NCBI RefSeq assembly: GCF_003605405.2
Contig: NZ_QYTW02000002.1
Span: 309,560 to 373,559, forward strand
DNA length: 64,000 bases
Direction of reading: 5' to 3'
DNA from: Siminovitchia terrae
Lineage (GTDB): Bacteria; Bacillota; Bacilli; Bacillales; Bacillaceae_C
Made by a program: the position numbers and the translations under genes. Positions 8,926-17,182 of this stretch are shown here, one piece after another; position 1 is the first letter of the stretch, and each line of letters opens with the position of its first letter. The notes below the pieces were generated by a model. The model had not been told where the DNA came from and searched no databases. It saw only the letters and a program-made list of their open reading frames with translations.

Positions 8926-9645
8926 CTATTTCACGATAAATCGATAGCCAAGCCCTTTGACTGTTGTGATGAAGGCTGGCTTTGAGGGGGTTTCTTCAAT
9001 TTTTTCACGGAGCCTTCTAATATGAACCATCAATGTATTGTCTGCCCCATAAAAATCCTCTCCCCAAACTCTTTCAAACAGTGTTTCTTTGCTGATGATC
9101 CGGTTCGGATTGTGCATAAAGCACGCCATTAAGCCGACCTCTTTTGCTGTTAGTTCAAGAAGCTCACCATTTTTCATTACTTCCGTTTCGTCATGATTGA
9201 TTGTAAACGGACCGACTGTCATCGCTTTGTTCGCATTTGTTTGCTCAGACATTTCCATTGTATATACGCCTGCGCGCCTAAGCTGAGCCTTTACACGAAA
9301 AGCCACTTCCTTTGGACTGAATGGTTTTGTTATATAATCGTCGCCGCCAATCGCCAGTCCCAAAATTTTATCGATTTCATCTGATTTAGCAGATAAAAAT
9401 AACACAGGAATGCGTGAAACCTCGCGGATTTTATTGCATAAATCATAGCCCTCACCATCAGGCAGCATGATATCTAATATGGCGATATCCGGGTTGAACG
9501 AATTAAATTTCTCCCAGCCCTCTTGAACAGAACCCGCCATTTCAACCTCTGAAAATCCTTCCTTCGCAAGTGCAGTTTTTATTAAATGACATAAGTCGCT
9601 CTCATCATCCACGATCAAAATACGCGGCTTTTCCAACGCTGGCAC
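8926..9645 (-). CDS. OmpR-family response regulator
   Basis: 239-residue response regulator. The receiver domain is at residues 6-120, with acidic residues in LIVDDESD, the phosphorylation Asp in AILDIMLPD, and KPF near 110. A winged-helix OmpR/PhoB DNA-binding domain follows at about 145-238 (ELTAKEVGLMACF, TVKGLGYRF). It is translated with the histidine kinase. It probably activates the divergent transporter operon through the direct GTAAGG repeats at 9740-9767, as in YxdJ/BceR-type systems; that control is inferred from position. Confidence 0.92.
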   Translation of the reverse strand: MPALEKPRILIVDDESDLCHLIKTALAKEGFSEVEMAGSVQEGWEKFNSFNPDIAILDIMLPDGEGYDLCNKIREVSRIPVLFLSAKSDEIDKILGLAIGGDDYITKPFSPKEVAFRVKAQLRRAGVYTMEMSEQTNANKAMTVGPFTINHDETEVMKNGELLELTAKEVGLMACFMHNPNRIISKETLFERVWGEDFYGADNTLMVHIRRLREKIEETPSKPAFITTVKGLGYRFIVK

Positions 9646-9739
9646 GTCCTTCCTTTTTAAAAATAGAGCCTGTCTATCTTTTTACAGTATAAAAATTTCA
9701 ATTTGAGCTGATGAAGCTATTTTAGCATTTAAGGATTTT

Positions 9740-9782
9740 GTAAGGTAGCCGTGAATTTAGCGTAAGGTTTGCCCGGTATAGT
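9740..9782 (+). promoter_or_regulatory. Candidate response-regulator operator and -10 box
   Basis: GTAAGG occurs twice (9740-9745 and 9762-9767) with 22 bases between starts, two helical turns, as expected for a tandem-dimer OmpR-type regulator. TATAGT at 9777-9782 is a plausible -10, and no good -35 is present, which suits an activated promoter. It lies upstream of the ABC transporter genes. Confidence 0.5.
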
Positions 9783-9809
9783 AAAGACATAAGAAAGAGG
9801 TGCATATGG

Positions 9810-10577
9810 ATGGAACCATTATTAGTAGTACGAAATGTAGAAAAAATTTACGGAAATAGCGCAAATACCTTTAAGGCGCTTGAAAATATATCATTTGAGA
9901 TTGACCATGGAGAATTTGTAGGTGTCATGGGGCCTTCAGGAGCAGGTAAATCAACATTGCTTAATGTGCTTGCAACAATCGATTCACCGACAAATGGAGA
10001 TATTTTAATCGGTAATGACAATATTGCCAAGATGAAGGAAGAGGCACTTGCAGATTTTCGCCGGGATCACCTTGGATTTATATTCCAGGATTATAACCTG
10101 TTGGATTCTTTAACTGTACGTGAAAATATTCTTCTTCCGCTAGCAATTGCAAAGAAAACGGCTGCTGAGATTCAAGAGCGTGTAGACACAATTGCCCGTA
10201 CATTCGGCATTTCAAATTTACTCGACAAATACCCATACCAGATCTCCGGCGGTCAAAAGCAGCGCACAGCTGCGAGCCGTGCGCTCGTCTCTAATCCAAA
10301 GCTTATTTTTGCTGATGAACCTACAGGGGCATTGGATTCGAAATCAGCCACTGACTTGCTGGAGAGTCTAAGCAAATTGAATGTTGAGCATGAAACAACA
10401 ATTATGATGGTGACGCATGATGCATACGCTGCAAGCTTCTGCCGTCGAATTTTATTTATCAAGGATGGCCAATTGTCGAAGGAAATATTCCGCGGAACAA
10501 AAACACGCAAGGAATTTTTCCAAATGATATTAGATGAACTGGCACAAATAGGCGGTGACGTACATGACGTTATTTGA
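9810..10577 (+). CDS. ABC transporter ATPase (BceA/YxdL-type)
   Basis: 255-residue ATPase of the MacB/BceA class. Walker A GPSGAGKST is near residues 41-49, signature ISGGQKQR near 145, Walker B LIFADEPTGALDS near 165, and the H-loop His in MMVTHD near 203. It pairs with the FtsX-type permease that overlaps its 3' end. Such pairs remove or detoxify cell-wall-active antimicrobial peptides and also transmit the signal to the cognate kinase. The start is ATG 9810, with AGAAAGAGG 9 bases upstream. Confidence 0.93.
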   Translation: MEPLLVVRNVEKIYGNSANTFKALENISFEIDHGEFVGVMGPSGAGKSTLLNVLATIDSPTNGDILIGNDNIAKMKEEALADFRRDHLGFIFQDYNLLDSLTVRENILLPLAIAKKTAAEIQERVDTIARTFGISNLLDKYPYQISGGQKQRTAASRALVSNPKLIFADEPTGALDSKSATDLLESLSKLNVEHETTIMMVTHDAYAASFCRRILFIKDGQLSKEIFRGTKTRKEFFQMILDELAQIGGDVHDVI

Positions 10578-12399
10578 TTTAGCTCTGAAGAATATTCGCC
10601 GCAACATGAAAAGCTATTCACTTTATATCGGTTCGACCATTTTTTCAATTATTATTTACTTCACTTTCGTGACTTTGAAATATAGTGAGGACATTGGGGC
10701 ATTAGCAGAAACATCAAAAAAGATCAGCGGCATCATGAGCGCTTCCGCCTTCGTATTAATGATATTTGTGGCGATTTTCATTGCTTATTCCAATTCTTTC
10801 TTTATGAAAAAAAGGAAAAAGGAAGTCGCACTTTATTCGCTTCTAGGTGTGCGCAAACGTTCGATCGGCTTTATGCTGTTTTTTGAAAACATGGTCATCG
10901 GGCTACTTTCACTAGTAGTTGGTGTTGCGCTTGGCTTTTTATTGTCGCGTGCATTGCTGACTATTTTAATGAAATTGATGGGGCTGGATATCGTGATAGG
11001 GTTCGCATTTTCAATGGATGCGGTTATCAATACATTGATTGTATTTTTCATCATTTTCTTATTTACCTCAATGCAGGGATATCGGGTCATTTATCGATTT
11101 AAGCTAATCGATTTATTTCATGCTGAGAAAAAAGGAGAGGAATTGCCAAAGGCACGCATCATTTCAGCTATATTAGGTGTGGTCACTTTGGCAGCAGCTT
11201 ACTGGCTGGCATTGCAGGACTTAACGACTTCATCCATTTGGCGCATGCTCGGTGCGGCGATGCCAATCGTCATTATTGCCTTAACAGTCATTGGCTCTGC
11301 ACTCATATTTAATAGTGTGCTTGTTTATGTGTTATCAGTCATGAAAAAAAATAAGCGTTGGGCTTGGAAAGGGCTTAACTTAATGACTTCCTCGCAACTG
11401 CTGTATCGCATTAGGGGCAATACGAAAACTTTAACGATCATTGCCACTTTGAGTGCGACGACCATTACAGCAGGCGGATCCGTATTTGGGCTTTACTATA
11501 ATGCAGATAAAAATGTACAAGCCTATACACCATATACATTTATGTGGGAAGGCGCTCCGCAGGAAATTGATCCAAACATAGTAGAGCACGCTGAAACTGT
11601 CCATACCAAGACGGTTCGGATTGAACAAGGCACGAATGAAATGGAATATGCAGTCATTAATCAATCAACATTTAAAAAATTGGCGAGAAACCTGGATTGG
11701 TCAAATATAAAAGTAGCAAAAGATGGGGAAGTGTTATTGATTGATGCGTTTTATGATGAACGCTGGTCGCAAAAAGTAGACTCAGTCATGATTGATGGTG
11801 CAGAATACGCGGTGGCGAAATTATATGACAAAGCTGTATTCAATACATTCACGGTTGGTGCAAGTGCCCTCGTTGTCACAGATCAGCTATACAGTGAAAT
11901 CACTGCAGATGAAAAAACATATCAAGCTGTGCAAGTAAAGGATTATAAAAACCAATTGGCATTATCAAAGGAATTAGCAGCTAAAACTGAAAATTTCTCA
12001 AGTGCAACAGAAGACTATAAGGCTTCAATTGAGGCATCAGGTGCGCTGTTATTCGTCGGCAGCTTTTTAGGACTCGTTTTTCTCGTAGCAACCGGCAGCA
12101 TTATTTTCTTTAAAATGATGACAGAAGCAGAAGAAGATAAAGGCAAATACGCCGTGCTATATAAAATTGGTGTATCAAAACGAGAAATGAAGCGGACAAT
12201 CCGCAGTCAAGTAGGGATGATATTTGCGGCGCCGCTAGGGTTGGGCCTTCTTCACGGAGCGGTGGCATTAACAGCCTTCTCCAATTTATTGATGATGAAT
12301 TTGCTCATGCCAGTGCTTATATGGATGCTTGCTTATACTTTAATTTACACCATTTATTATTTCATCACAGTACGAAGCTTTAACAAAACAGTTCATTAA
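10564..12399 (+). CDS. FtsX/BceB-type ABC permease
   Basis: About 611-residue permease partner of the ATPase gene, which it overlaps by 14 bases. The topology is that of BceB/YxdM: an N-terminal TM helix (TLFDLALKNIRRNMKSY then a hydrophobic run), four or five helices to about 310, a large extracytoplasmic domain at about 315-495, and C-terminal helices. The frame opens at GTG 10555, but ATG 10564 (MTLFDLALKNIRRN) gives the typical family N-terminus and is preferred. The large outside domain is where peptide recognition is thought to take place in this family. Confidence 0.9.
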   Translation: MTLFDLALKNIRRNMKSYSLYIGSTIFSIIIYFTFVTLKYSEDIGALAETSKKISGIMSASAFVLMIFVAIFIAYSNSFFMKKRKKEVALYSLLGVRKRSIGFMLFFENMVIGLLSLVVGVALGFLLSRALLTILMKLMGLDIVIGFAFSMDAVINTLIVFFIIFLFTSMQGYRVIYRFKLIDLFHAEKKGEELPKARIISAILGVVTLAAAYWLALQDLTTSSIWRMLGAAMPIVIIALTVIGSALIFNSVLVYVLSVMKKNKRWAWKGLNLMTSSQLLYRIRGNTKTLTIIATLSATTITAGGSVFGLYYNADKNVQAYTPYTFMWEGAPQEIDPNIVEHAETVHTKTVRIEQGTNEMEYAVINQSTFKKLARNLDWSNIKVAKDGEVLLIDAFYDERWSQKVDSVMIDGAEYAVAKLYDKAVFNTFTVGASALVVTDQLYSEITADEKTYQAVQVKDYKNQLALSKELAAKTENFSSATEDYKASIEASGALLFVGSFLGLVFLVATGSIIFFKMMTEAEEDKGKYAVLYKIGVSKREMKRTIRSQVGMIFAAPLGLGLLHGAVALTAFSNLLMMNLLMPVLIWMLAYTLIYTIYYFITVRSFNKTVH

Positions 12400-12419
12400 G
12401 GTGATATGGAGGGTTAAAT

Positions 12420-12773
12420 ATGAAAAAAGCTTTAGGGATACTAGGCGTGTTATTTGTGGGTGCCATTGTTATTTTTGCAACAGTGGATTTTAATAGATTT
12501 GGGAAAGATAAAGCGTATGTGCAAATTACGGACGCTGCTTCAGTGAAAGAAACAAAAATGGATTCTGGCGAAATTATGAAGCGGTACTGGTATAAGCTGC
12601 CTGCATATAAAGAAAATGGAGAGATGATAGAAGTTGAATTTTCTGGAGCAAAAGAACTGCGCAAAGATGCATATTTAATGCTGTATATAAAGGACGGTAA
12701 TGAAGTCACTTCTTATGATGAAGTGCAGCTAAATGATATTCCGCAAAAAGCAAAAGAGAAGTTGGAAGGATAA
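12420..12773 (+). CDS. yxeA: YxeA-family (DUF1093) small exported protein
   Basis: 117-residue protein with an N-terminal hydrophobic segment (residues 3-21, GILGVLFVGAIVIFATV) and a small beta-rich extracytoplasmic domain containing YWYKLPAYKENGE and LYIKDGNEVTSYDEV. This is the YxeA/DUF1093 pattern. In Bacillus subtilis yxeA ends the yxdJKLM-yxeA locus, and here it likewise follows the permease by 20 bases, with an AGG site before ATG 12420. Its role in peptide response is not established. Confidence 0.8.
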   Translation: MKKALGILGVLFVGAIVIFATVDFNRFGKDKAYVQITDAASVKETKMDSGEIMKRYWYKLPAYKENGEMIEVEFSGAKELRKDAYLMLYIKDGNEVTSYDEVQLNDIPQKAKEKLEG

Positions 12774-12776
12774 GTG

Positions 12777-12816
12777 AAAAGCCCCTGAGCAGCCATTCGT
12801 GCGCAAAGGGGCTTTA
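12777..12816 (+). terminator. Terminator of the transporter operon
   Basis: AAAGCCCC pairs with GGGGCTTT across a 22-base loop, starting just after the yxeA stop. The T-tract is weak. Confidence 0.6.
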
Positions 12817-12852
12817 TGCTATTTGAAAGCTAAATAAAAAGATTTTATAAAG

Positions 12853-13048
12853 TTTTAACTTCATTCAGCAGAAGTCTTCCACTTCTGTAAGTGGTGAGCT
12901 GAATGCCTATAGGTATTCCATTCAGTGGGCGTTCAAACCCCGGCTGATTAAAGTCAAAGCCTCCGGCGGATGCCACAGATTTTCAGAGGAAATTTATCGA
13001 GTGGAGCTCGATAAAATCTAGGCGCAAATACGCTAAGGAACATTTGAT
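12853..13048 (+). mobile_element. IS605-end-like MITE, copy 3
   Basis: Full two-module copy from TTTTAACTTCATTCAGCAG to CATTTGAT. The right module has the nested hairpins TTTATCGAG/CTCGATAAA within CAGATTTT/AAAATCT. Point differences from copies 4 and 5 show independent drift. Confidence 0.8.
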
Positions 13049-13073
13049 TTTGAGAGTGAGTAAAAGAACGCCC

Positions 13074-13108
13074 GCCTAACTTCATATGAAAGAAGGTAGG
13101 CTTTTTTT
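13074..13108 (+). terminator. Rho-independent terminator-like hairpin
   Basis: GCCTAACTTC pairs with GAAGGTAGGC and is followed by seven T. It lies just after MITE copy 3, with no gene immediately upstream. Confidence 0.6.
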
Positions 13109-13226
13109 ATCTTCATTGAACAATAGCCCTAATTCCTTTTGGAAGGGTAGTGACCCCAGAAAATTAAGTTTTTATGGATAACAATAATCAATTACAACTA
13201 CCATCCCTAATAAATAGTCTTAAATA

Positions 13227-13330
13227 AGTGCCTATCACCACCCGCATTTTACCGAATTCATCGACATTACTCGGGAGTGATAGGCACTACTCTTATAGTT
13301 CCGAATCTTACCAGATTTGAATACTATAAG
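13227..13330 (+). other. Two adjacent long hairpins upstream of SGNH gene
   Basis: AGTGCCTATCAC (13227-13238) pairs perfectly with GTGATAGGCACT (13277-13288). Three bases later CTTATAGT (13292-13299) pairs with ACTATAAG (13323-13330). The unit sits in the leader of the SGNH hydrolase gene and could be a regulatory RNA or a palindromic repeat. I recognise no known riboswitch in it. Confidence 0.45.
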
Positions 13331-13356
13331 AATAAAATTACCATTTGGGGTGGAAT

Positions 13357-13998
13357 ATGGATTTGAATCTTTTACGTTATCTTGCGATAGGCGATTCCCT
13401 TACTGCTGGTATAGGCGTTCCTTTTTTGGACCACGGATTTGTTGAATATTACAGAGACCTAAGTCAGCAAATTTTAAAAAAGCCTATTCTTTATCAAAAA
13501 TACGCTAGGTCAGGTGCAATGACAGAGGATGTTTTTATGATGCTCCATTCCCCGTTTGTAACGGAAGCTGTAAATTGTGCAAATATCATCACGATAACAG
13601 CTGGAGGAAATGATTTAATAAACGCTGCTAAAGGATTGATAATAAATGGAAAAGGGGGAAATATATCTCATGTTATTAAACAAACTCAGAATAATTACTC
13701 AAAAATAGTAGATAGAATTCATCATCTAGACAAACAAGACAAATACATTTTACGGTTAACGAATTTATATAATCCGTTTCCCGATATTCCTATAGCAGAT
13801 GAGGCAATTAAAACGTTTAATTCAATGATGAACAGTTTTGGTCGGGAAGTGAATGTTAAAGTAGCTGATATCTATAGTGCATTTAAGGGGAAAGAAGAAG
13901 CTTTATTATCAAAAGGAGGGGTTCATCCTAATAGTGAAGGGTATTATCAAATGGCCTTAGCTGTAAGTAGGCTCGGATATTCCCCGTTTGAAGGTTAA
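13357..13998 (+). CDS. SGNH/GDSL hydrolase
   Basis: About 213-residue cytosolic SGNH-hydrolase (lipase/esterase-like). Block I is AIGDSLTAGIG with the catalytic Ser, block III is TAGGNDL with the oxyanion Gly and Asn, and block V is KGGVHPNSEGY with the catalytic Asp/His pair region (HPN). All catalytic blocks are intact and the length is normal. The substrate is unknown; Bacillus paralogues are annotated as acyl or carbohydrate esterases. The frame opens at TTG 13345, but ATG 13357 is preferred, although the GGGGTGG site is close. A copy of the TACGG/CCGTA repeat lies just downstream as a possible terminator. Confidence 0.82.
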   Translation: MDLNLLRYLAIGDSLTAGIGVPFLDHGFVEYYRDLSQQILKKPILYQKYARSGAMTEDVFMMLHSPFVTEAVNCANIITITAGGNDLINAAKGLIINGKGGNISHVIKQTQNNYSKIVDRIHHLDKQDKYILRLTNLYNPFPDIPIADEAIKTFNSMMNSFGREVNVKVADIYSAFKGKEEALLSKGGVHPNSEGYYQMALAVSRLGYSPFEG

Positions 13999-14030
13999 AG
14001 GGTATTGTAAAACTTCCAATTCAAAAAGCC

Positions 14031-14080
14031 CCTCATTTATATACTCTAAACTGACCGTACCATAAGTAAATGAGTTTTTT
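14031..14080 (+). repeat. TACGG/CCGTA nested-hairpin repeat, copy 3
   Basis: CCTCATTTA and TAAATGAGTTTTTT outer arms are kept, but the left inner arm is altered (ACTG before ACCGTA), so the inner hairpin is degenerate. It lies 33 bases after the SGNH gene and ends in six T, so it can serve as its terminator. Confidence 0.75.
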
Positions 14081-14270
14081 TATTTAATCGGCCTTTTCCC
14101 TATCAAAAAATCATGGATAAAGTACATTTCCGTGGTTTCTAATTGAGCTAATTATTTTGGGACTGTGATTATCATGTACAAATTTATTGAATTTCTTATT
14201 CAACGAAAGGGGGCTTTAGTTAAACAAGCATAAGGCAGCAATCATTATCTTGATCATCATCTTCCACGAT

Positions 14271-14305
14271 AGGGCGCAATTCTAGAATAGAAATTGCGCT
14301 CTTTC
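14271..14305 (+). terminator. Terminator-like hairpin
   Basis: GGGCGCAATTCT pairs with AGAAATTGCGCTC and is followed by TTTC. No gene is seen immediately upstream. Confidence 0.5.
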
Positions 14306-14617
14306 TTTGTGTATAAGGCCATTTGATTGAATAAATGAATGTTAATTTATCGATGTTGTGAAGGAATTTACGTAAAGTCAGTTGGTTAAATACTGTATCG
14401 ATTTAAAAAAATTGATAGAATGCACCTATTATCTTTGTTTACATACAGTCATTGATAAGTGGTTAAGGACTTGACTTGATGCCTCTGTTGACATGATTGG
14501 CCTTGAAAAGCTGAAGCAATTGTTTCAGTAGGCGCATAAGCCTATCATACCCACCCATCCATCCAAGTAAAGTCCTATCGTTGTTTACGTTGAAAACTAC
14601 TTGTTCTAACGGGGCAG

Positions 14618-14813
14618 TTTAACTTCATTCAGCAGAAGTCTCCCACTTCTGTAAGTGGTGAGATGAATGCATATTGGGGTATTCCATTCAGTGGGGTTCA
14701 AACCTCGGCTGTATAAAGTTAAAGCCTCCGGCGGATGCCACAGATTTTCAGAGGGAATTTATCGAGCGGAGCTCAATAAAATCTGGGCGCAAATACGCCA
14801 AGGCGCATTTGAT
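14618..14813 (+). mobile_element. IS605-end-like MITE, copy 4
   Basis: Full two-module copy, TTTAACTTCATTCAGCAG to GCGCATTTGAT. It carries the CCCACTTCTGTAAGTGG hairpin and the GGGGTTCAAACC hairpin, slightly eroded. It lies just beyond the 3' end of the isochorismatase-like gene. Confidence 0.8.
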
Positions 14814-14853
14814 ATTAATCAACTCTTGGAACGGTGCTTATTACTAGATGTAT

Positions 14854-15480
14854 TTATAATTGGATAATCGCCTGTTGAGTTGACCAGGTAGCACTGCTAA
14901 ATGCCTGATAATTTGTAATTGCTGCTTGAAAGTCTTTTTCACTTATAGTGGCAGTGGCATCATAAACAACAGCTGTTTGGAATCCATTTTCGATTAAGTC
15001 TCTCATATGAGATTCCACACAAACGTTTGATAGCGTACCTGCCAAAATAACCTTTTCCTTCCTTTTCTGTCGTAATTGGTAAACTAAGTCATTTGTCTGT
15101 GGGCTGGCAACTTTATGGGCGGTTGCAATGATTGTTCGGCTATCTAAAATGTAAGGCTTAAGTGATGGAACCCAATCAGCCCCTACAGTAGGGGGAGTAT
15201 AAGCATTTTGTTTTTGATATACTCGAAGCTTTAATAACATTTTTTGTTCAGCTCCAGTAAATTGCCAACTATAATCATGAGGATAAATATAATGGGGAGA
15301 AATAAAAAGCTGATATCCTTTACTCATAGCTGTATTTATTAGAAGTTCAAGGTTGCCAAGTGTGTTGTACTTTTCAATAATTTTTTTTGTTAAATGGTAT
15401 CCTTTACCTCCAGGGGACAGAAAGTCATTTTGTGGGTCCGTTATGACAATTGCAGTATTAGCGGGATTAGGTTTAAACAT
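14854..15480 (-). CDS. Isochorismatase-family cysteine hydrolase
   Basis: About 208-residue member of the isochorismatase/nicotinamidase-like hydrolases. The catalytic triad is recognisable: Asp in [16 protein letters not shown] near residue 16, Lys in [10 protein letters not shown] near 108, and nucleophile Cys in [15 protein letters not shown] near 146. The substrate is not identifiable. The frame opens at TTG 15495, but ATG 15480 has GGAGG at a proper distance and is chosen. It is a single gene on the minus strand. Confidence 0.83.
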   Translation of the reverse strand: MFKPNPANTAIVITDPQNDFLSPGGKGYHLTKKIIEKYNTLGNLELLINTAMSKGYQLFISPHYIYPHDYSWQFTGAEQKMLLKLRVYQKQNAYTPPTVGADWVPSLKPYILDSRTIIATAHKVASPQTNDLVYQLRQKRKEKVILAGTLSNVCVESHMRDLIENGFQTAVVYDATATISEKDFQAAITNYQAFSSATWSTQQAIIQL

Positions 15481-15495
15481 TCTTTTTTCCTCCAA

Positions 15496-16130
15496 TTCAC
15501 ATAATAAATATCCTGTCTTTTATATTCAACTATTGTTCTTTCATGAATATATATTGATGGAGGCTAGGACACATTCTGTTTTTTAATGGGCTTTGGAATT
15601 AACACAGTTCCCTTCCAAGATCGGTACTGGATTAACGTAAAGTTCCTAAATATGTGCAATAGATAGTGAAAGGCTTGTTCCTCTTTAGGGCACTAATCTG
15701 CAATAAGAATGCGGCCTTTCTTTATTTATCGGGCCATATTGTGGAGCAATACTTTTAACTTCATTCAGCAGAAATCTCCCACTTCTGTAAGTGGTGAGAT
15801 GAATGCAAATTGGTATTCCATTCAGTGGGGGTTCAAACCCCGGCTGAATAAAGTCAAAGCCTCCGGCGGATGCCACAGATTTTCAGAGGAAATTTATCGA
15901 GCGGAGCTCGATAAAATCTGGGCGCAAATACGCCAAGGCGCATTTGATAGAAAATTGGATTTATAGATTAAAAATAGAAGAGATTGTGAAATCTTAAAGT
16001 AACGGACAGGATAGTTCAATCCCCCCGTCCTTGTTCGCTTCTCTGGCGTACAACTGGGATAGGTACTCATCTATGTTAACCAAAATGAATATCTTACTAT
16101 TGAAATCATATTAACTTAGGAGGAATCTTC
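15496..16130. other. Intergenic stretch with MITE copy 5
   Basis: Holds MITE copy 5 (15753-15948) and otherwise no gene or clear structure. A frame running through the MITE on either strand is considered non-coding. Confidence 0.5.
15753..15948 (+). mobile_element. IS605-end-like MITE, copy 5
   Basis: The best preserved copy. The left module starts TTTTAACTTCATTCAGCAG with the hairpin CCCACTTCTGTAAGTGG. The middle hairpin is GGGGTTCAAACCCC inside ATTCAG/CTGAAT. The right module has nested arms CAGATTTT/AAAATCTG and TTATCGAGC/GCTCGATAA and ends GGCGCATTTGAT. Confidence 0.82.
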
Positions 16131-16910
16131 ATGGGATACTTTGTTACTGTAGAGCCAGGGGTGAATTTATATGTAGAAGATATTAACCCGGGGGGAAATA
16201 AGACTATCGTATTTTTACATGGCTGGCCGTTAAGTCATAAACAGTTTGAATATCAGTTTAATGTTCTTCCTGCTATGGGCTATCGCTGTATTGGTATAGA
16301 CTGGAGGGGCTTTGGGAATTCGGATAAACCAATGAGCGGCTATACTTTTAACAGACTTGCAGATGATATCCGCACAGTAGTTGGTTCACTTCAAATAAAC
16401 AATTTTACTCTTGTGGGTCACTCTACCGGTGGGGCTATCGCAATTCGATATATGTCTCGTCACAACGGTTTTGGGGTATCAAAGCTTGTTCTTATTGATG
16501 CGGCCGCTCCAACTGGATTTATCGCAGAAACTGCTAATAACTTTCTTAAAGAGACCTTAAATGACCGGCCTAAAATGATGCAGGACGTAACAGATGGCTT
16601 TTTCTTTCAGTATATAACTAAACCATTTTCGGACTGGTTTTTGCAACTGGGATTACAAGCAGCAAGTTGGTCGACAGCTGCTATTATAATTACATTAAGA
16701 GATGAGAAGCTGCATGCAGATCTTCCAAAAATTAATGCCCCAACTTTAATTATTCACGGCATTCATGACAAAGTTATTCTATTTGCACAAGCTCAGGTAC
16801 TAAATGAAAAAATAAGAAATTCACAGCTTGTTCCGTTTCAATATAGTGGTCATGGTCCTTTCTGGGAAGAACGTGACAAGTTTAACCAACTATTGACACA
16901 ATTTATTTAG
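16131..16910 (+). CDS. Alpha/beta hydrolase, haloperoxidase-like
   Basis: 259-residue soluble alpha/beta hydrolase of the cofactor-free chloroperoxidase/esterase type. HGWPLSHKQF supplies the oxyanion site at about residues 30-39. The nucleophile elbow is GHSTGGA (Ser near 99), the acid is in HGIHDKV near 206, and the base His is in YSGHGPFWEE near 243. The start is ATG 16131 with AGGAGG 9 bases upstream. It is a single gene ending near a strong hairpin terminator. The physiological substrate is unknown. Confidence 0.87.
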   Translation: MGYFVTVEPGVNLYVEDINPGGNKTIVFLHGWPLSHKQFEYQFNVLPAMGYRCIGIDWRGFGNSDKPMSGYTFNRLADDIRTVVGSLQINNFTLVGHSTGGAIAIRYMSRHNGFGVSKLVLIDAAAPTGFIAETANNFLKETLNDRPKMMQDVTDGFFFQYITKPFSDWFLQLGLQAASWSTAAIIITLRDEKLHADLPKINAPTLIIHGIHDKVILFAQAQVLNEKIRNSQLVPFQYSGHGPFWEERDKFNQLLTQFI

Positions 16911-16990
16911 TTAAAACTTTGACCTAAATTCAAATAGACGGAGAACGATAGCACAATAATCGAGTACATTTTACGGAAAGTAAAATATTA

Positions 16991-17021
16991 ACCTTCCAAA
17001 ACGTATGACTGGAAGGTTTTG
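16991..17021 (+). terminator. Rho-independent terminator
   Basis: ACCTTCC pairs with GGAAGGT around a 13-base loop, followed by TTT. It comes 80 bases after the alpha/beta hydrolase gene. Confidence 0.65.
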
Positions 17022-17182
17022 TCCCTCCATGATTCATCTGCCATTTTACCATATTTAGATAGTATTAAGACGAAAGAGTTCATACTAAAGTCTTTCCACA
17101 GAAGATAAAACTTGTTTTTTCGATTGAAGCCGATTATAGTAAAATGGCAATGACAACTGTCAAGACACCGGAGGTGAACAGC

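Larger units (their letters stand above)
13999..14853. other. Intergenic stretch with repeat copy 3, terminator and MITE copy 4
   Basis: Besides the annotated repeat (14031), hairpin (14271) and MITE (14618), I see no credible gene in this 850-base gap. A frame through the MITE (14667-14867) has no ribosome binding site. Confidence 0.5.

Noticed and set aside
10253..10648. 131-codon minus-strand frame across the ABC ATPase/permease overlap
   Set aside because: Antisense of two confirmed genes, no start signal.
14667..14867. Open frames through MITE copies 4 and 5 (also 15709-15966) as genes
   Set aside because: They exist only because the MITE is open in that frame, start without ribosome binding sites and would code for hairpin arms.
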